From NCBI GenBank assembly GCA_030017615.1, contig JASEIG010000005.1:1-48514 (forward strand): a stretch of 48,514 nucleotides of DNA. Reading direction: 5' to 3'. Positions 15,946 to 23,849 of this stretch are shown in pieces. The stretch's first letter is position 1, and every line of letters begins with the position of its first letter. The position numbers and the translations under genes were made by a program. This DNA comes from Patescibacteria group bacterium (GTDB taxonomy: Bacteria; Patescibacteriota; Minisyncoccia; UBA6257; UBA9933). The notes under the pieces are model-generated. The model saw only the letters and a program-made list of their open reading frames with translations, was not told the DNA's origin and made no database searches.

Positions 15946-18087
15946 ATGAAATTTTTAAACCATAAAATTTTTAAAATCGGATTGCTGTTTTTGATTTTTA
16001 TCGCTTTGCCTTATTGTTCGGCGCGCGCCGCAGATGAAAGAGGCGTAGGAACCGCCGTGATAGCGAAAATCGCTTTTGTTATCAATTATCTTATCGGCGT
16101 TATCGCGGGAGTTTTATTCCAAATCGGCGGATTTTTAATAAATTTGGCTTTGAAACTCAACAGCAATATTTTAAATTCCGGCACAAATATCTTTTTGTAT
16201 ACAGGATGGAATATTATTTTGAATTTTGCCGATTTAGCGTTGATTTTGGCGCTTGTCGTGATAGCGTTTGCCACAATTCTTCATTTTGAATCGTACGGAA
16301 TGAAGAAAACTCTCTGGAAACTGATTGTCGTGGCGTTGCTGATAAACTTTAGTCTGGTGATACCGGGAATTTTTATTGACGCGGGGAATTATTTAACCCA
16401 ATTTTTATCTGATAAGATAACTCAAAATAACGCGCTTGATATGGGAGCGGTGATAGCCGGCAGTTTTCACGCGCAGGCGATGCTAAACGCCAGAGATTGT
16501 ATTTCAAAAGGTTCAGGCTGGGGAGACGCTTTCAGTGTTTTTAGCAACAATACTTTATCCGCGATAGCCAGCGTCGCTTTCACGGCGATTTTTACCGGCA
16601 CCGCGGCAATCGTTTTATTGGCCATATTCGCAATGCTTATAATAAGATACATATCTTTGTCTTTGATTTTGATGTTTTCGCCCCTGCTGATGGTTGCGTG
16701 GATTTTCCCGAGCACAAAAATACAGTTTGATAAATATGTGAAAGAATTTTTCAGATGGATATTTTTCGCTCCCGCATCTTTGTTTTTTATCTATCTGTCA
16801 ATACTCGCTTTACAGACGCAAAATAAGGGAAGAGGTTTCGCGGAAAATTTTTTCGGCATGGGCGTGGGAGCCGCGAACCAAACAGTTTGCAAGTCGCTTT
16901 CGTTTGGGATGGATACAATAGGGCAGATGATTATGGCAATCGGACTGCTATCAACTTCTTTGATGGTCGCGAACAGTTTTAGTTTAACGGGCGGGAAGGA
17001 GGTTTTTGGTTGGGCGCAGAAAACAAGCGGCGCGTTCAGAAATAAAATTGGCGGATTCGCGCAAAGGCAGGGAATTAAAATGGGCACCGCGTTTACCACC
17101 AGAGGCAAAATAGGCCAAAAGGCAATTAATTGGATGCAAAACGCGGGAATTAAAAGCGATTCTTGGTTGGGGCGAAAAGTCGGATACCCGGCCAGAAAAA
17201 TGGGACTTGGCATGCAAAAATTAGGGATGGGTCAGGCGAAAGCTCTTATAAAACAAGCCGCGGAGCGACAAAAAGGATTATCAACGGACGATTTGGCATT
17301 GCGTTACGTGGATATGTTTGCCGATGAAAAAGTGGCGGCTTTGGAAAAATTGGAAAAAGAAGGTAAACTTGGCGTTTTAGCGAAAAAACATCCGCAATTT
17401 GAAAAAGATGTTGCTAATGGAAACGTTGAAAAAATGTTGGCTAAATACGGAAAACATAGTCCGGAAAATACGGAATTTTTTAATAAAATTGAAAACGGAA
17501 TCGGCAAGAGCAAGGAAATGATGAGCCTAAACGAAAGTCTTAAAACAGCGCCGGATAGCCAACAACTTAAAATACTAACCCGATTAGAAGAGGAATCTAA
17601 AAAGTTTGCCAATAGAACGGACCTTAATAAACTTTCCCCCAAAGCTTTGATAGATTCTTCGTTTGGGAATTATTTAACCGAAGCCCTACTTTTAAAGAAT
17701 CCCGGCGCTCTTTCTAAAATTGCTCCCAAAGCAAAAGATTTAGGAGAATTAAAAGCCTTAAATAAAGTAATCAGAGAAGTCGGGGACAAAATAACAAAAG
17801 AGTTTTCAACAAAATTGATGCTTCTTATTAAGGGGAGCAAAAAACTAAACGATATTGAGAGAAAAGAATTAGAAACATTAAGCAATCAGGGGAAAAATAA
17901 AGAGATTGTAAATATTTTAAGACAAAAAGACACCGACATTTACGATGAAATAGCTTCTCAAAAATATATTGCCGATTTGGATAAAATTATAGACAAGAAT
18001 TTGGCGGGAAGATTATACGGAGCGCCGCACGAGGATAAAGAAGAAAAGGAATTTCCGAAAGAAGAAAAGAAAGAAGATAAAAAATAA
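15946..18087 (+). CDS. VirB6/TrbL-like T4SS inner-membrane channel protein
   Basis: 713 residues from the ATG at 15946, one nt after the preceding TGA; a longer frame from 15895 would overlap that gene by 50 nt and lacks the clean signal peptide. A signal peptide (about 1-29, ending SARAADE) is followed by about six membrane helices spread over residues 40-370, including a VVALLINFSLVIPGIFIDAG stretch near 125-145. A long cytoplasmic charged helical tail (about 380-713) follows. This layout fits VirB6/TrbL-family polytopic proteins that form the DNA or protein export pore. The tail is longer than in classical VirB6 and may contact ATPases. Confidence 0.7.
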   Translation: MKFLNHKIFKIGLLFLIFIALPYCSARAADERGVGTAVIAKIAFVINYLIGVIAGVLFQIGGFLINLALKLNSNILNSGTNIFLYTGWNIILNFADLALILALVVIAFATILHFESYGMKKTLWKLIVVALLINFSLVIPGIFIDAGNYLTQFLSDKITQNNALDMGAVIAGSFHAQAMLNARDCISKGSGWGDAFSVFSNNTLSAIASVAFTAIFTGTAAIVLLAIFAMLIIRYISLSLILMFSPLLMVAWIFPSTKIQFDKYVKEFFRWIFFAPASLFFIYLSILALQTQNKGRGFAENFFGMGVGAANQTVCKSLSFGMDTIGQMIMAIGLLSTSLMVANSFSLTGGKEVFGWAQKTSGAFRNKIGGFAQRQGIKMGTAFTTRGKIGQKAINWMQNAGIKSDSWLGRKVGYPARKMGLGMQKLGMGQAKALIKQAAERQKGLSTDDLALRYVDMFADEKVAALEKLEKEGKLGVLAKKHPQFEKDVANGNVEKMLAKYGKHSPENTEFFNKIENGIGKSKEMMSLNESLKTAPDSQQLKILTRLEEESKKFANRTDLNKLSPKALIDSSFGNYLTEALLLKNPGALSKIAPKAKDLGELKALNKVIREVGDKITKEFSTKLMLLIKGSKKLNDIERKELETLSNQGKNKEIVNILRQKDTDIYDEIASQKYIADLDKIIDKNLAGRLYGAPHEDKEEKEFPKEEKKEDKK

Positions 18088-18090
18088 AAA

Positions 18091-19422
18091 ATGAAACAAA
18101 TTTCAGAACAACAAATTCAAAAAAGATGGGACGTTTTACCTGAAAATTTAAAAGAAGCGTTGTTTTTCGAGCAAAACGCGGATATTGTCTGGACGGCTTG
18201 CGAAGCGCAACACATTCCCGATTATAAGATAGAAACAATCGCCATTATTGTCGGCGATGTGATTTTAGGATTTATTCATCCCGAAGAATTGGCCAAAGAA
18301 ATACAAAACAGTCTAAATTTGAATATTAATATTGCAAACGAAATTGCAAAGGAAGTAGACAGAAAAATTTTTTCACTGATTAAGGGAGACTTGGAACAAA
18401 TTTACGCCCCCCCCGCTTTGGAAGTGGAAAAGGAATCTACCATTGATTTGAGATATAAACAATTTGATATTTTGGGAAAAACAGACGAGCCGAAATTGAT
18501 AAATATAACCGAGGAGGCAGGATATATCGCTCCGAATGTGAAAATAGAAAAGCAAAAAATGGATTTTAATATAAGCAGAAATGAATCTCTTGAAGCTCCT
18601 GCGGAAATATCCGAAGCGGTAAAACAGGAGGGAGAAGTTGCGCCGATGATAATACATCAGCAATCCGAGTTTAAGCCGACAATCGCGCTGAAAAGTTCTT
18701 TGGGCGGATTGTTTGGGTTAAGAAGAAAAGGAGCTGAACCTGCCGCGCCCCAGCCTATTGTGGCGCAAGTGAGTTTAAGTCCGGAAGAGGATTTAAAAAA
18801 AGATGAACCCAAAACTGCTTCAACTGAAAAGCCAAAAGTGAAAATTGTGCATTATTCGGACTTTACTGTTCCTAAGGATGTTTTTGGAAAAGATGAAAGC
18901 GACGCTAATATACAAATGCGCACAAATGACGCAAATGAAATACGAATGGATATAAATAAACCATCTCAAGAGCAAGAAATTAAAAAGACAGATATTGAGG
19001 AGCCGAAAATAAACCCGATTCCCATAAAACCGGGGGAATTAATCGTTAACTTAAAAGATTTCGGCGGTTTAAATAATAATGAAGAAATAAAAGAAATTAA
19101 TTTGCGCGATACCAATCTGCAAGTACGCACGAATGATGCCAATGAGACGCGAATAAATCCGGAAAAGAAAGAATTAAACGGAAACGAAAAGGAAATTGTG
19201 AATGATTTTAAAATGCCAGAAACAAACGTTGAGATAAAAAAACCAGGGGGTAATAATAACCATAACAATAACTATGACCATAACAAAGGAGCGGGAGATA
19301 AAGGAAAAAACATTGGTGATATCGGCAACATTGAAAATAAACCAGAGCAAGAGAAAAAAGAAGAAATTAAATTAGAAGATATCCCGGTTGGAGGAGATGC
19401 GATAGACCTTAGGAGTCTTTGA
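18091..19422 (+). CDS. T4SS-block hypothetical protein with low-complexity C-terminus
   Basis: 443 residues. A conserved-looking helical N-terminal domain (residues 1-110: QKRWDVLPENLKEALF, VGDVILGFIHPEELAKEI, ANEIAKEVDRKIF) is followed by a charged, probably disordered region. Two related segments, NIQMRTNDANEIRMD near 275 and NLQVRTNDANETRIN near 344, are encoded by arrays of 9-mers (ACAAATGCG, CACAAATGA, CGCAAATGA). The gene starts 3 nt after the VirB6-like stop. No catalytic motif, membrane helix or signal peptide seen. A cytosolic regulator or adaptor of the secretion machine is possible but unproven. Confidence 0.65.
   Translation: MKQISEQQIQKRWDVLPENLKEALFFEQNADIVWTACEAQHIPDYKIETIAIIVGDVILGFIHPEELAKEIQNSLNLNINIANEIAKEVDRKIFSLIKGDLEQIYAPPALEVEKESTIDLRYKQFDILGKTDEPKLINITEEAGYIAPNVKIEKQKMDFNISRNESLEAPAEISEAVKQEGEVAPMIIHQQSEFKPTIALKSSLGGLFGLRRKGAEPAAPQPIVAQVSLSPEEDLKKDEPKTASTEKPKVKIVHYSDFTVPKDVFGKDESDANIQMRTNDANEIRMDINKPSQEQEIKKTDIEEPKINPIPIKPGELIVNLKDFGGLNNNEEIKEINLRDTNLQVRTNDANETRINPEKKELNGNEKEIVNDFKMPETNVEIKKPGGNNNHNNNYDHNKGAGDKGKNIGDIGNIENKPEQEKKEEIKLEDIPVGGDAIDLRSL
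18911..18957 (+). repeat. 9-mer array inside the 18091 gene, copy 1
   Basis: Units such as ACAAATGCG, CACAAATGA, CGCAAATGA and AATACGAAT. In frame, since 9 nt is 3 codons. Copy 2 at 19118-19157 encodes a very similar peptide. Confidence 0.55.
19118..19157 (+). repeat. 9-mer array inside the 18091 gene, copy 2
   Basis: GCAAGTACG, CACGAATGA, TGCCAATGA, GACGCGAAT. Encodes QVRTNDANETRIN, parallel to copy 1. Confidence 0.5.
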
Positions 19423-19423
19423 T

Positions 19424-19512
19424 AAATTGCTAAATTGTTAAAATTGCTGAATTGTTCAGAAATCAGTTTGCTTATAATATCCAACAATTAACAATGTAAC
19501 AATTTAACAATG
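19424..19512. repeat. cargo-free hairpin element (8-mer arms)
   Basis: The left arm (about 19424-19457, AAATTGCT/AAATTGTT units) and the right arm (about 19482-19512, AACAATTA/ACAATGTA units) are inverted. The element starts 1 nt after the stop of the 18091 gene and ends shortly before the prgI-like start. Confidence 0.65.
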
Positions 19513-19519
19513 AAGTAGC

Positions 19520-20047
19520 ATGCAATTTCAAATACCACAATTTATAGAAACGGAAGATAAAATCGCCGGACCTTTAACGCTGAAGCAATTACTTTATTTT
19601 ATCGGGGCCGGAGCGGTGAGTTTTTTGGCTTATGCGATTTTTAGTTTTTGGCTGTGGTTTTTAATAACCGTGATTTTAGCCGCTATCAGCGCGTCTTTCG
19701 CTTTTTTAAAATATAACGGCCAGCCGCTGATTAAAATCGCCTTTTCCGCTTTGGAGTTTTTTTGGAATCCGAGACTTTATGTCTGGCAGAGAGAAGCGAA
19801 AATGAAAACCTATGAAGTTCCCGGGATAGAAGAAAAAGAAGAAAAAATAATGCAAAAAAGAGAAAGTCTCGGCGAGTCGTTTGGAATGCCCTCAATTAAA
19901 AAACTTTGGGATGATCTTGTTACGACTAAAAATCCGATTCCTCAAAGAGAAAAAAGTATGCCGATTGCGAAGATTATGGAGAAGCTGGATGTTTTCAGAA
20001 AAATAACGGGAGAGAAAGAAAAGGTGAAGAGGGTGGATTTTAGATAG
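19520..20047 (+). CDS. PrgI family membrane protein
   Basis: 175 residues. The start FQIPQFIETEDKIAGPLTLKQLLYF is the hallmark of PrgI-family proteins, small inner-membrane components of Gram-positive and CPR T4SS. Two membrane helices follow (about 25-43 and 46-65) and then a cytoplasmic tail of about 110 residues. PrgI genes normally sit directly before the VirB4-type ATPase. Here a four-helix-bundle cassette has been inserted between them. The stop TAG coincides with the left end of that cassette. Confidence 0.85.
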   Translation: MQFQIPQFIETEDKIAGPLTLKQLLYFIGAGAVSFLAYAIFSFWLWFLITVILAAISASFAFLKYNGQPLIKIAFSALEFFWNPRLYVWQREAKMKTYEVPGIEEKEEKIMQKRESLGESFGMPSIKKLWDDLVTTKNPIPQREKSMPIAKIMEKLDVFRKITGEKEKVKRVDFR

Positions 20048-20515
20048 GTTGTAATTAAGTAATTGGTAATTAAGTAATTATGAAAAAAGTTTAAATTACG
20101 ATTATGGAATTAAAAGATTTAGAGATTTATAAATTAGCCAAAGAAATTAGCAATAAATCATGGAAAATTTATGAAAAACTAAATTGGCAAGATAAGAAAA
20201 TAATGGGTGATCAATTTATTTCAGCAACTGATTCTATAGGCGCTAATATAGCAGAAGGCTTTGGACGTTTTCATTTTTTAGACAAAAATAAATTTAATTA
20301 TAATTATAGAGGCTCTTTATTAGAAAGCATTTATTGGTTGGAAATTTTACAGAAAAGAAGTAAAATTAATAATAATTCCTTTCACGAAATAAATTCAAAG
20401 TTAAAAATATTACATCAAAAATTAAACAATTATATCAATTCAACTAAAAGGCAAACATATAAATAATTACTCAATTATTTAACCACTCATTTACCAAATT
20501 ACCAAGTTACAATAT
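20046..20515. mobile_element. cassette: four-helix-bundle gene between inverted heptamer arrays
   Basis: The left arm at about 20046-20082 read on the minus strand gives TAATTAC, TTAATTA, CCAATTA, CTTAATT. The right arm at about 20463-20515 reads TAATTAC, TCAATTA, TTTAACC, ACTCATT, TACCAAA, TTACCAA, GTTACAA. The arms are therefore inverted copies of a heptamer array around the 20104-20466 gene. The element fits exactly between the stop of the PrgI gene and the ATG at 20517. Confidence 0.65.
20104..20466 (+). CDS. four-helix-bundle protein (23S rRNA IVS / S23 type)
   Basis: 120 residues, the usual length of this family. Helix-rich, with the signatures ELKDLEIYKLAKEISNKSW at the N-terminus, DQFISATDSIGANIAEGFGR near 37-57, and FNYNYRGSLLESIYWL near 66-85. 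Family members were first described as proteins encoded by intervening sequences in 23S rRNA and share the pentameric four-helix fold of the DGR accessory protein Avd; a nucleic-acid-binding role is suspected. Here the gene sits in a cassette inside the T4SS block, not in rRNA. Codon use looks more AT-rich than its neighbours. Its function in this place is unknown. Confidence 0.85.
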   Translation: MELKDLEIYKLAKEISNKSWKIYEKLNWQDKKIMGDQFISATDSIGANIAEGFGRFHFLDKNKFNYNYRGSLLESIYWLEILQKRSKINNNSFHEINSKLKILHQKLNNYINSTKRQTYK

Positions 20516-20516
20516 T

Positions 20517-21161
20517 ATGCAAAATTCCAGCCCAACACAACAATTTGTAGATGTAAAAGAAGTGAGAAACGGAGTTGTTATTTTAAAAAACGGGGGAATT
20601 AGAAGAATTCTTCTGGTAACGGGAATAAATTTTGCTCTGAAGTCTGAAGAAGAGCAAAGCATGATTGCCGCGGCGTATCAAAATTTCATCAATTCGCTGG
20701 ATTTTTCTCTTCAAATGGTAATTCATTCCAGAAAACTCAATATTGAAAAATATCTGACTAATTTAGCGGAAGCGGGAGAAAAAAAGAATAACGAACTTTT
20801 GAAAGAGCAGATTTCCGAATACAGGGAATTTATAAAATCGTTTGTGGAAAACAATGAAATTATGTCAAAGACATTTTTTGTCGTAGTACCGTATGACCCG
20901 CTGGTTATTCCGGAAAGACCGGCCAAATTATTTGAAAATATTCCTTTTTTTGGAAGCAAGAAAAATAAAAAAGAACAAGAAAAATCTTTTGAAGAGCAGA
21001 TAATCCAATTGGATCAAAGAACCGATCAGGTAATAAGCGGATTGGCGGGTATCGGGCTAAGATCGGTGTCGTTAAATGACGAAGAGCTGGTGGAATTATT
21101 TTATAATTTATATAATCCGGCTTCGGTTGAGAAAAAAGAACTTAAAATAGCCAAGGAGTAA
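20517..21161 (+). CDS. VirB4/TraC N-terminal-like protein
   Basis: 214 residues. The opening TQQFVDVKEVRNGVVILKNGGIRRILLVTGINFALKSEEEQ and the FVVVPYD stretch (about 123-129) resemble the N-terminal, non-ATPase domain of TraC/VirB4-type proteins, which contacts the inner-membrane complex. In this block it is a separate gene ahead of the ATPase gene at 21584. A GxxExxY cassette now separates the two. No Walker motif is present. The start ATG directly follows the four-helix cassette. Confidence 0.7.
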   Translation: MQNSSPTQQFVDVKEVRNGVVILKNGGIRRILLVTGINFALKSEEEQSMIAAAYQNFINSLDFSLQMVIHSRKLNIEKYLTNLAEAGEKKNNELLKEQISEYREFIKSFVENNEIMSKTFFVVVPYDPLVIPERPAKLFENIPFFGSKKNKKEQEKSFEEQIIQLDQRTDQVISGLAGIGLRSVSLNDEELVELFYNLYNPASVEKKELKIAKE

Positions 21162-21578
21162 TCGCGAATATACCCGCCCGCCGACAGGCAGGCGAATCAA
21201 ACGCAAATATGCAAATGACTACCAAAACCACTTCTGATAAAGTTATCTATCCAGAATTAAGCTATCGAATTATCGAAACAGCTTTTGAAGTTTTTAATAA
21301 ATTAGGTTCTGGCTTCCAAGAAAAATATTATCAGCGCGCATTTGCAAGAAAATTGAAATTACTTGGGATAAAATACGAAAAAGAAAAGAGTGTAAATATA
21401 GTTTATGGTGAAAATTCTTTAGGTAAATACCTTTTAGATTTTATTATTGATCATAAAATAGCAGTTGAATTAAAGGCGTGTCCAAAATTAGGATATACTG
21501 ACGTGAAACAGATTTTAAATTATTTAAAGACTGGAAATTATAAATTAGCTGTTATTAATTAAATTTGTATATTCGCGA
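21162..21578. mobile_element. GxxExxY cassette, complete copy, with terminal inverted repeats
   Basis: The 417-bp unit begins with TCGCGAATATAC (21162-21173) and ends with GTATATTCGCGA (21567-21578), a perfect 12-bp inverted repeat. It begins right after the TAA of the preceding gene and ends 5 nt before the next ATG. A shorter copy with the same ends is at 23330-23502. A GC-rich hairpin (21175-21194) and 9-mer units lie between the left end and the gene. Confidence 0.8.
21209..21562 (+). CDS. GxxExxY family protein
   Basis: 117 residues. The family-naming motif is seen as GFQEKYY (residues 34-40), preceded by SYRIIETAFEVFNKLGSG. The later LLDFIIDHKIAVELKA resembles a PD-(D/E)xK nuclease core (D-x-n-E-x-K: D77 or D80, E87, K89), which is the fold proposed for this family. 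Biochemical function is unknown. The start may be the ATG at 21209 or the next one at 21215. It is cargo of the TCGCGAATATAC-ended cassette. Confidence 0.85.
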   Translation: MQMTTKTTSDKVIYPELSYRIIETAFEVFNKLGSGFQEKYYQRAFARKLKLLGIKYEKEKSVNIVYGENSLGKYLLDFIIDHKIAVELKACPKLGYTDVKQILNYLKTGNYKLAVIN

Positions 21579-21583
21579 ATACT

Positions 21584-23329
21584 ATGGAGAAAATAAAAAT
21601 ACCACAATCATATAAACCGGGAGAAGCCGATGTGGAGAATGTTATCGCGCCGGCGGCGATGGAAATAAACCCCAATTATTTAAGATTAGAAAACGCTTTT
21701 TCAAAAACTTTATTTTTATTCACTTACCCGAGATTTCTTTCCACAGGCTGGTTTGATTCAATTATTAATCTGCCCAATCTGATGGACATATCAATTTTTG
21801 TTCATCCCGTAGATACGTCCGCCGCTTTAAAAAAACTCAGAAAAAAAGTTACGCAAATACAGGCTCAACTTATGGAACGGGAAGAAAAAGGTTTGATCAG
21901 AGACCCGATTTTAGAAACAGCGTATCAAGATATTGAAGATTTAAGAGACCAGCTCCAGCAGGCGCAGGAAAAACTTTTTAATGTGGGAGTTTACATAACG
22001 ATTTACGCCGATTCCATTGAGAAACTTAATTCTTTGGAAGAAAAAATTATTTCCATACTTGACAGCCAATTAGTTTATGTTAAGCCGTCTATTTTCCAGC
22101 ACATAGACGGATTTGTTTCCACTTTGCCGATTGCTCAAGACAAACTTGGCGTTCACACGCCCTTAAACACCGGTCCGGTTTCTTCACTCTTTCCTTTTGT
22201 GGCGGTCGATTTAACTTCCGATTCGGGAGTTTTATGTGGCATAAACCAGCACAATAATTCATTGGTTATTTTTGATAGATTTTCTTTGGAAAATGCCAAT
22301 CAGGTGGTGTTTGCGAAAGCCGGCGCCGGAAAATCTTACGCGACCAAACTGGAAATTATAAGATCGTTGATGCTTGGAATAGATATAATGGTAATTGACC
22401 CGGAAAACGAATATCATCGTTTGGCGGAGTCAGTTGGAGGAAGCGTTTTAAAAATTTCTTTAACTTCTGAAACGTCAATCAATCCGTTCGACATTCCAAT
22501 AATTCCGGAAGGTGAAAACGCGTCAGATGTTTTTAAATCGCATATTTTAAATTTAGTCGGACTTTTAAAATTGATGCTGGGACAGGTAACACCCGAAGAA
22601 GACGCGGTATTGGATCGCGCGATAAACGAAACGTACGCTTCAAGGGGAATTACCGGGGACGTAAAAGATTTTTCAAAACTGGAAGCGCCTCTTTTGGAGG
22701 ATTTACAAACAGTTTTGGAAAATATGGAAGGCGGGCAGGGATTGGCTTCGCGACTGTATAAATACACAAAAGGGACTTATGCGGGATTTGTGAATAAACC
22801 GAGCAATATTGATGTGAAAAACAGATTAGTGGTGTTTTCAATCAGGGATTTGGAAGAGGAACTCAGGCCAATTGCCATATATATAACGCTTAACTATGTC
22901 TGGAATCTCGTGCGAGCGGAACTTAAAAAGAGAATACTTATAATAGATGAAGCTTGGTGGATGATGAAATATCCCGACAGCGCTTCTTTTCTTTTCGCTC
23001 TGGCAAAACGATGCAGAAAATATTATCTGGGGCTTACTACGATTACGCAAAATGTGGAAGATTTTTTAAATTCTCCGTATGGACACCCAATTATCACCAA
23101 CTCTTCTTTACAGCTTTTATTGAAACAAGCGCCGTCAACAATTGATTTGGTTGCCAAAACTTTTAATTTAAGCGAAACAGAAAAAAATTTAATTTTAAGC
23201 GCGGATGTGGGAGAAGGCATATTTTTCGCGGGGTTGAAACATGTTGCGATAAAAGTAATCGCTTCGTATTTTGAAGACCAGTTGATTACGACTAACCCGG
23301 AACAGTTGTTGGAAATGAAAAAAGAATAA
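21584..23329 (+). CDS. virB4: VirB4/TraC-type T4SS ATPase
   Basis: 581 residues. The N-terminal part IPQSYKPGEADVENVIAPAAMEINPNYLRLE leads into a coiled-coil region (about 84-140), then the ATPase domain. Walker A AKAGAGKS is at about 245-252, an adjacent IMVIDPENEY block follows, Walker B ILIIDEAWW is at about 450-458, and the TraG/VirB4-like LTTITQNVEDFL follows. VirB4 ATPases power pilus assembly and substrate transfer in T4SS. The protein lacks the N-terminal VirB4 domain, which is supplied by the separate gene at 20517. No VirD4, VirB11 or relaxase gene is seen nearby. The ATG follows the cassette end by 5 nt. Confidence 0.92.
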   Translation: MEKIKIPQSYKPGEADVENVIAPAAMEINPNYLRLENAFSKTLFLFTYPRFLSTGWFDSIINLPNLMDISIFVHPVDTSAALKKLRKKVTQIQAQLMEREEKGLIRDPILETAYQDIEDLRDQLQQAQEKLFNVGVYITIYADSIEKLNSLEEKIISILDSQLVYVKPSIFQHIDGFVSTLPIAQDKLGVHTPLNTGPVSSLFPFVAVDLTSDSGVLCGINQHNNSLVIFDRFSLENANQVVFAKAGAGKSYATKLEIIRSLMLGIDIMVIDPENEYHRLAESVGGSVLKISLTSETSINPFDIPIIPEGENASDVFKSHILNLVGLLKLMLGQVTPEEDAVLDRAINETYASRGITGDVKDFSKLEAPLLEDLQTVLENMEGGQGLASRLYKYTKGTYAGFVNKPSNIDVKNRLVVFSIRDLEEELRPIAIYITLNYVWNLVRAELKKRILIIDEAWWMMKYPDSASFLFALAKRCRKYYLGLTTITQNVEDFLNSPYGHPIITNSSLQLLLKQAPSTIDLVAKTFNLSETEKNLILSADVGEGIFFAGLKHVAIKVIASYFEDQLITTNPEQLLEMKKE

Positions 23330-23502
23330 TCGCGAATATACAAATCAAATGTAAATATGCAAATGACTACCAAAACCATTTCTGATAAAGTTATCTATCC
23401 AGAATTAAGCTATCGAATTAACTGACGTGAAACAGGTTTTAAATTATTTAAAGACTGGAAATTATAAATTAGCTGTTATTAATTAAATTTGTATATTCGC
23501 GA
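23330..23502. mobile_element. GxxExxY cassette, internally deleted copy
   Basis: 173 bp with the same TCGCGAATATAC / GTATATTCGCGA ends as the 21162-21578 copy. It again begins directly at a TAA stop and ends 5 nt before an ATG (23508). The cargo has lost about 224 bp (joining GAATTA to ACTGACG), and the remaining reading frame meets TGA early. Remaining sequence is nearly identical to the full copy, so the duplication is recent. Confidence 0.8.
23362..23485 (+). pseudogene. remnant GxxExxY gene
   Basis: The first codons (MTTKTISDKVIYPELSYRI) match the intact gene with one change, followed by a deletion and TGA. The 3' part (QVLNYLKTGNYKLAVIN in another frame) is preserved up to the same TAA. 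Confidence 0.8.
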
Positions 23503-23507
23503 ATACT

Positions 23508-23849
23508 ATGGAGAAAAAAATCTCGTTACCGGTATCAATAATTTTGGTTATGACGGTCGCAATTTGCGATGTTTTAGAATTTTTCGTTAGTATGACGGGA
23601 TTTGGTATAATGATTAGCGAAATTACCAATTTTTTGATAGGCGGCGCGATTGAATTTTACATATTTATAATTGGAGGAAGAGGATTTAAACAGTTGGGAA
23701 CTTTTATGATTGGAACCGCGGCGGACGGATTTACCGGAGGATTTTTACCCGTTAAAACATTAACTCTTTTACTAACTATTTATTTTATAAACCATCCGGA
23801 TAAGCTGGGCGGATTGGAAAATATAACAAAAGTTGCGACAAAAGCATGA
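23508..23849 (+). CDS. small polytopic membrane protein of T4SS-like block
   Basis: 113 residues with about three to four membrane helices (about 8-28, 30-52, 62-80, 82-95). No known family. Its first codons (ATGGAGAAA) match those of virB4, because both follow the same cassette end. The stop overlaps the next start (ATGA at 23846). Probably a component or assembly factor of the secretion machine by context. Confidence 0.65.
   Translation: MEKKISLPVSIILVMTVAICDVLEFFVSMTGFGIMISEITNFLIGGAIEFYIFIIGGRGFKQLGTFMIGTAADGFTGGFLPVKTLTLLLTIYFINHPDKLGGLENITKVATKA

Noticed and set aside
20517-23329. A single VirB4 gene split by the cassette insertion
   Set aside because: The downstream gene has a proper N-terminus (MEKIKIPQSYKPGEADVENV), and separate TraC-like and ATPase genes appear to be the normal CPR layout, so insertion between two genes is more likely than gene breakage.
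23330-23502. Second GxxExxY copy as an assembly duplication
   Set aside because: The copy has a distinct internal deletion, a different left inner sequence and point differences, and its flanks are different genes. Read mapping could still test this.
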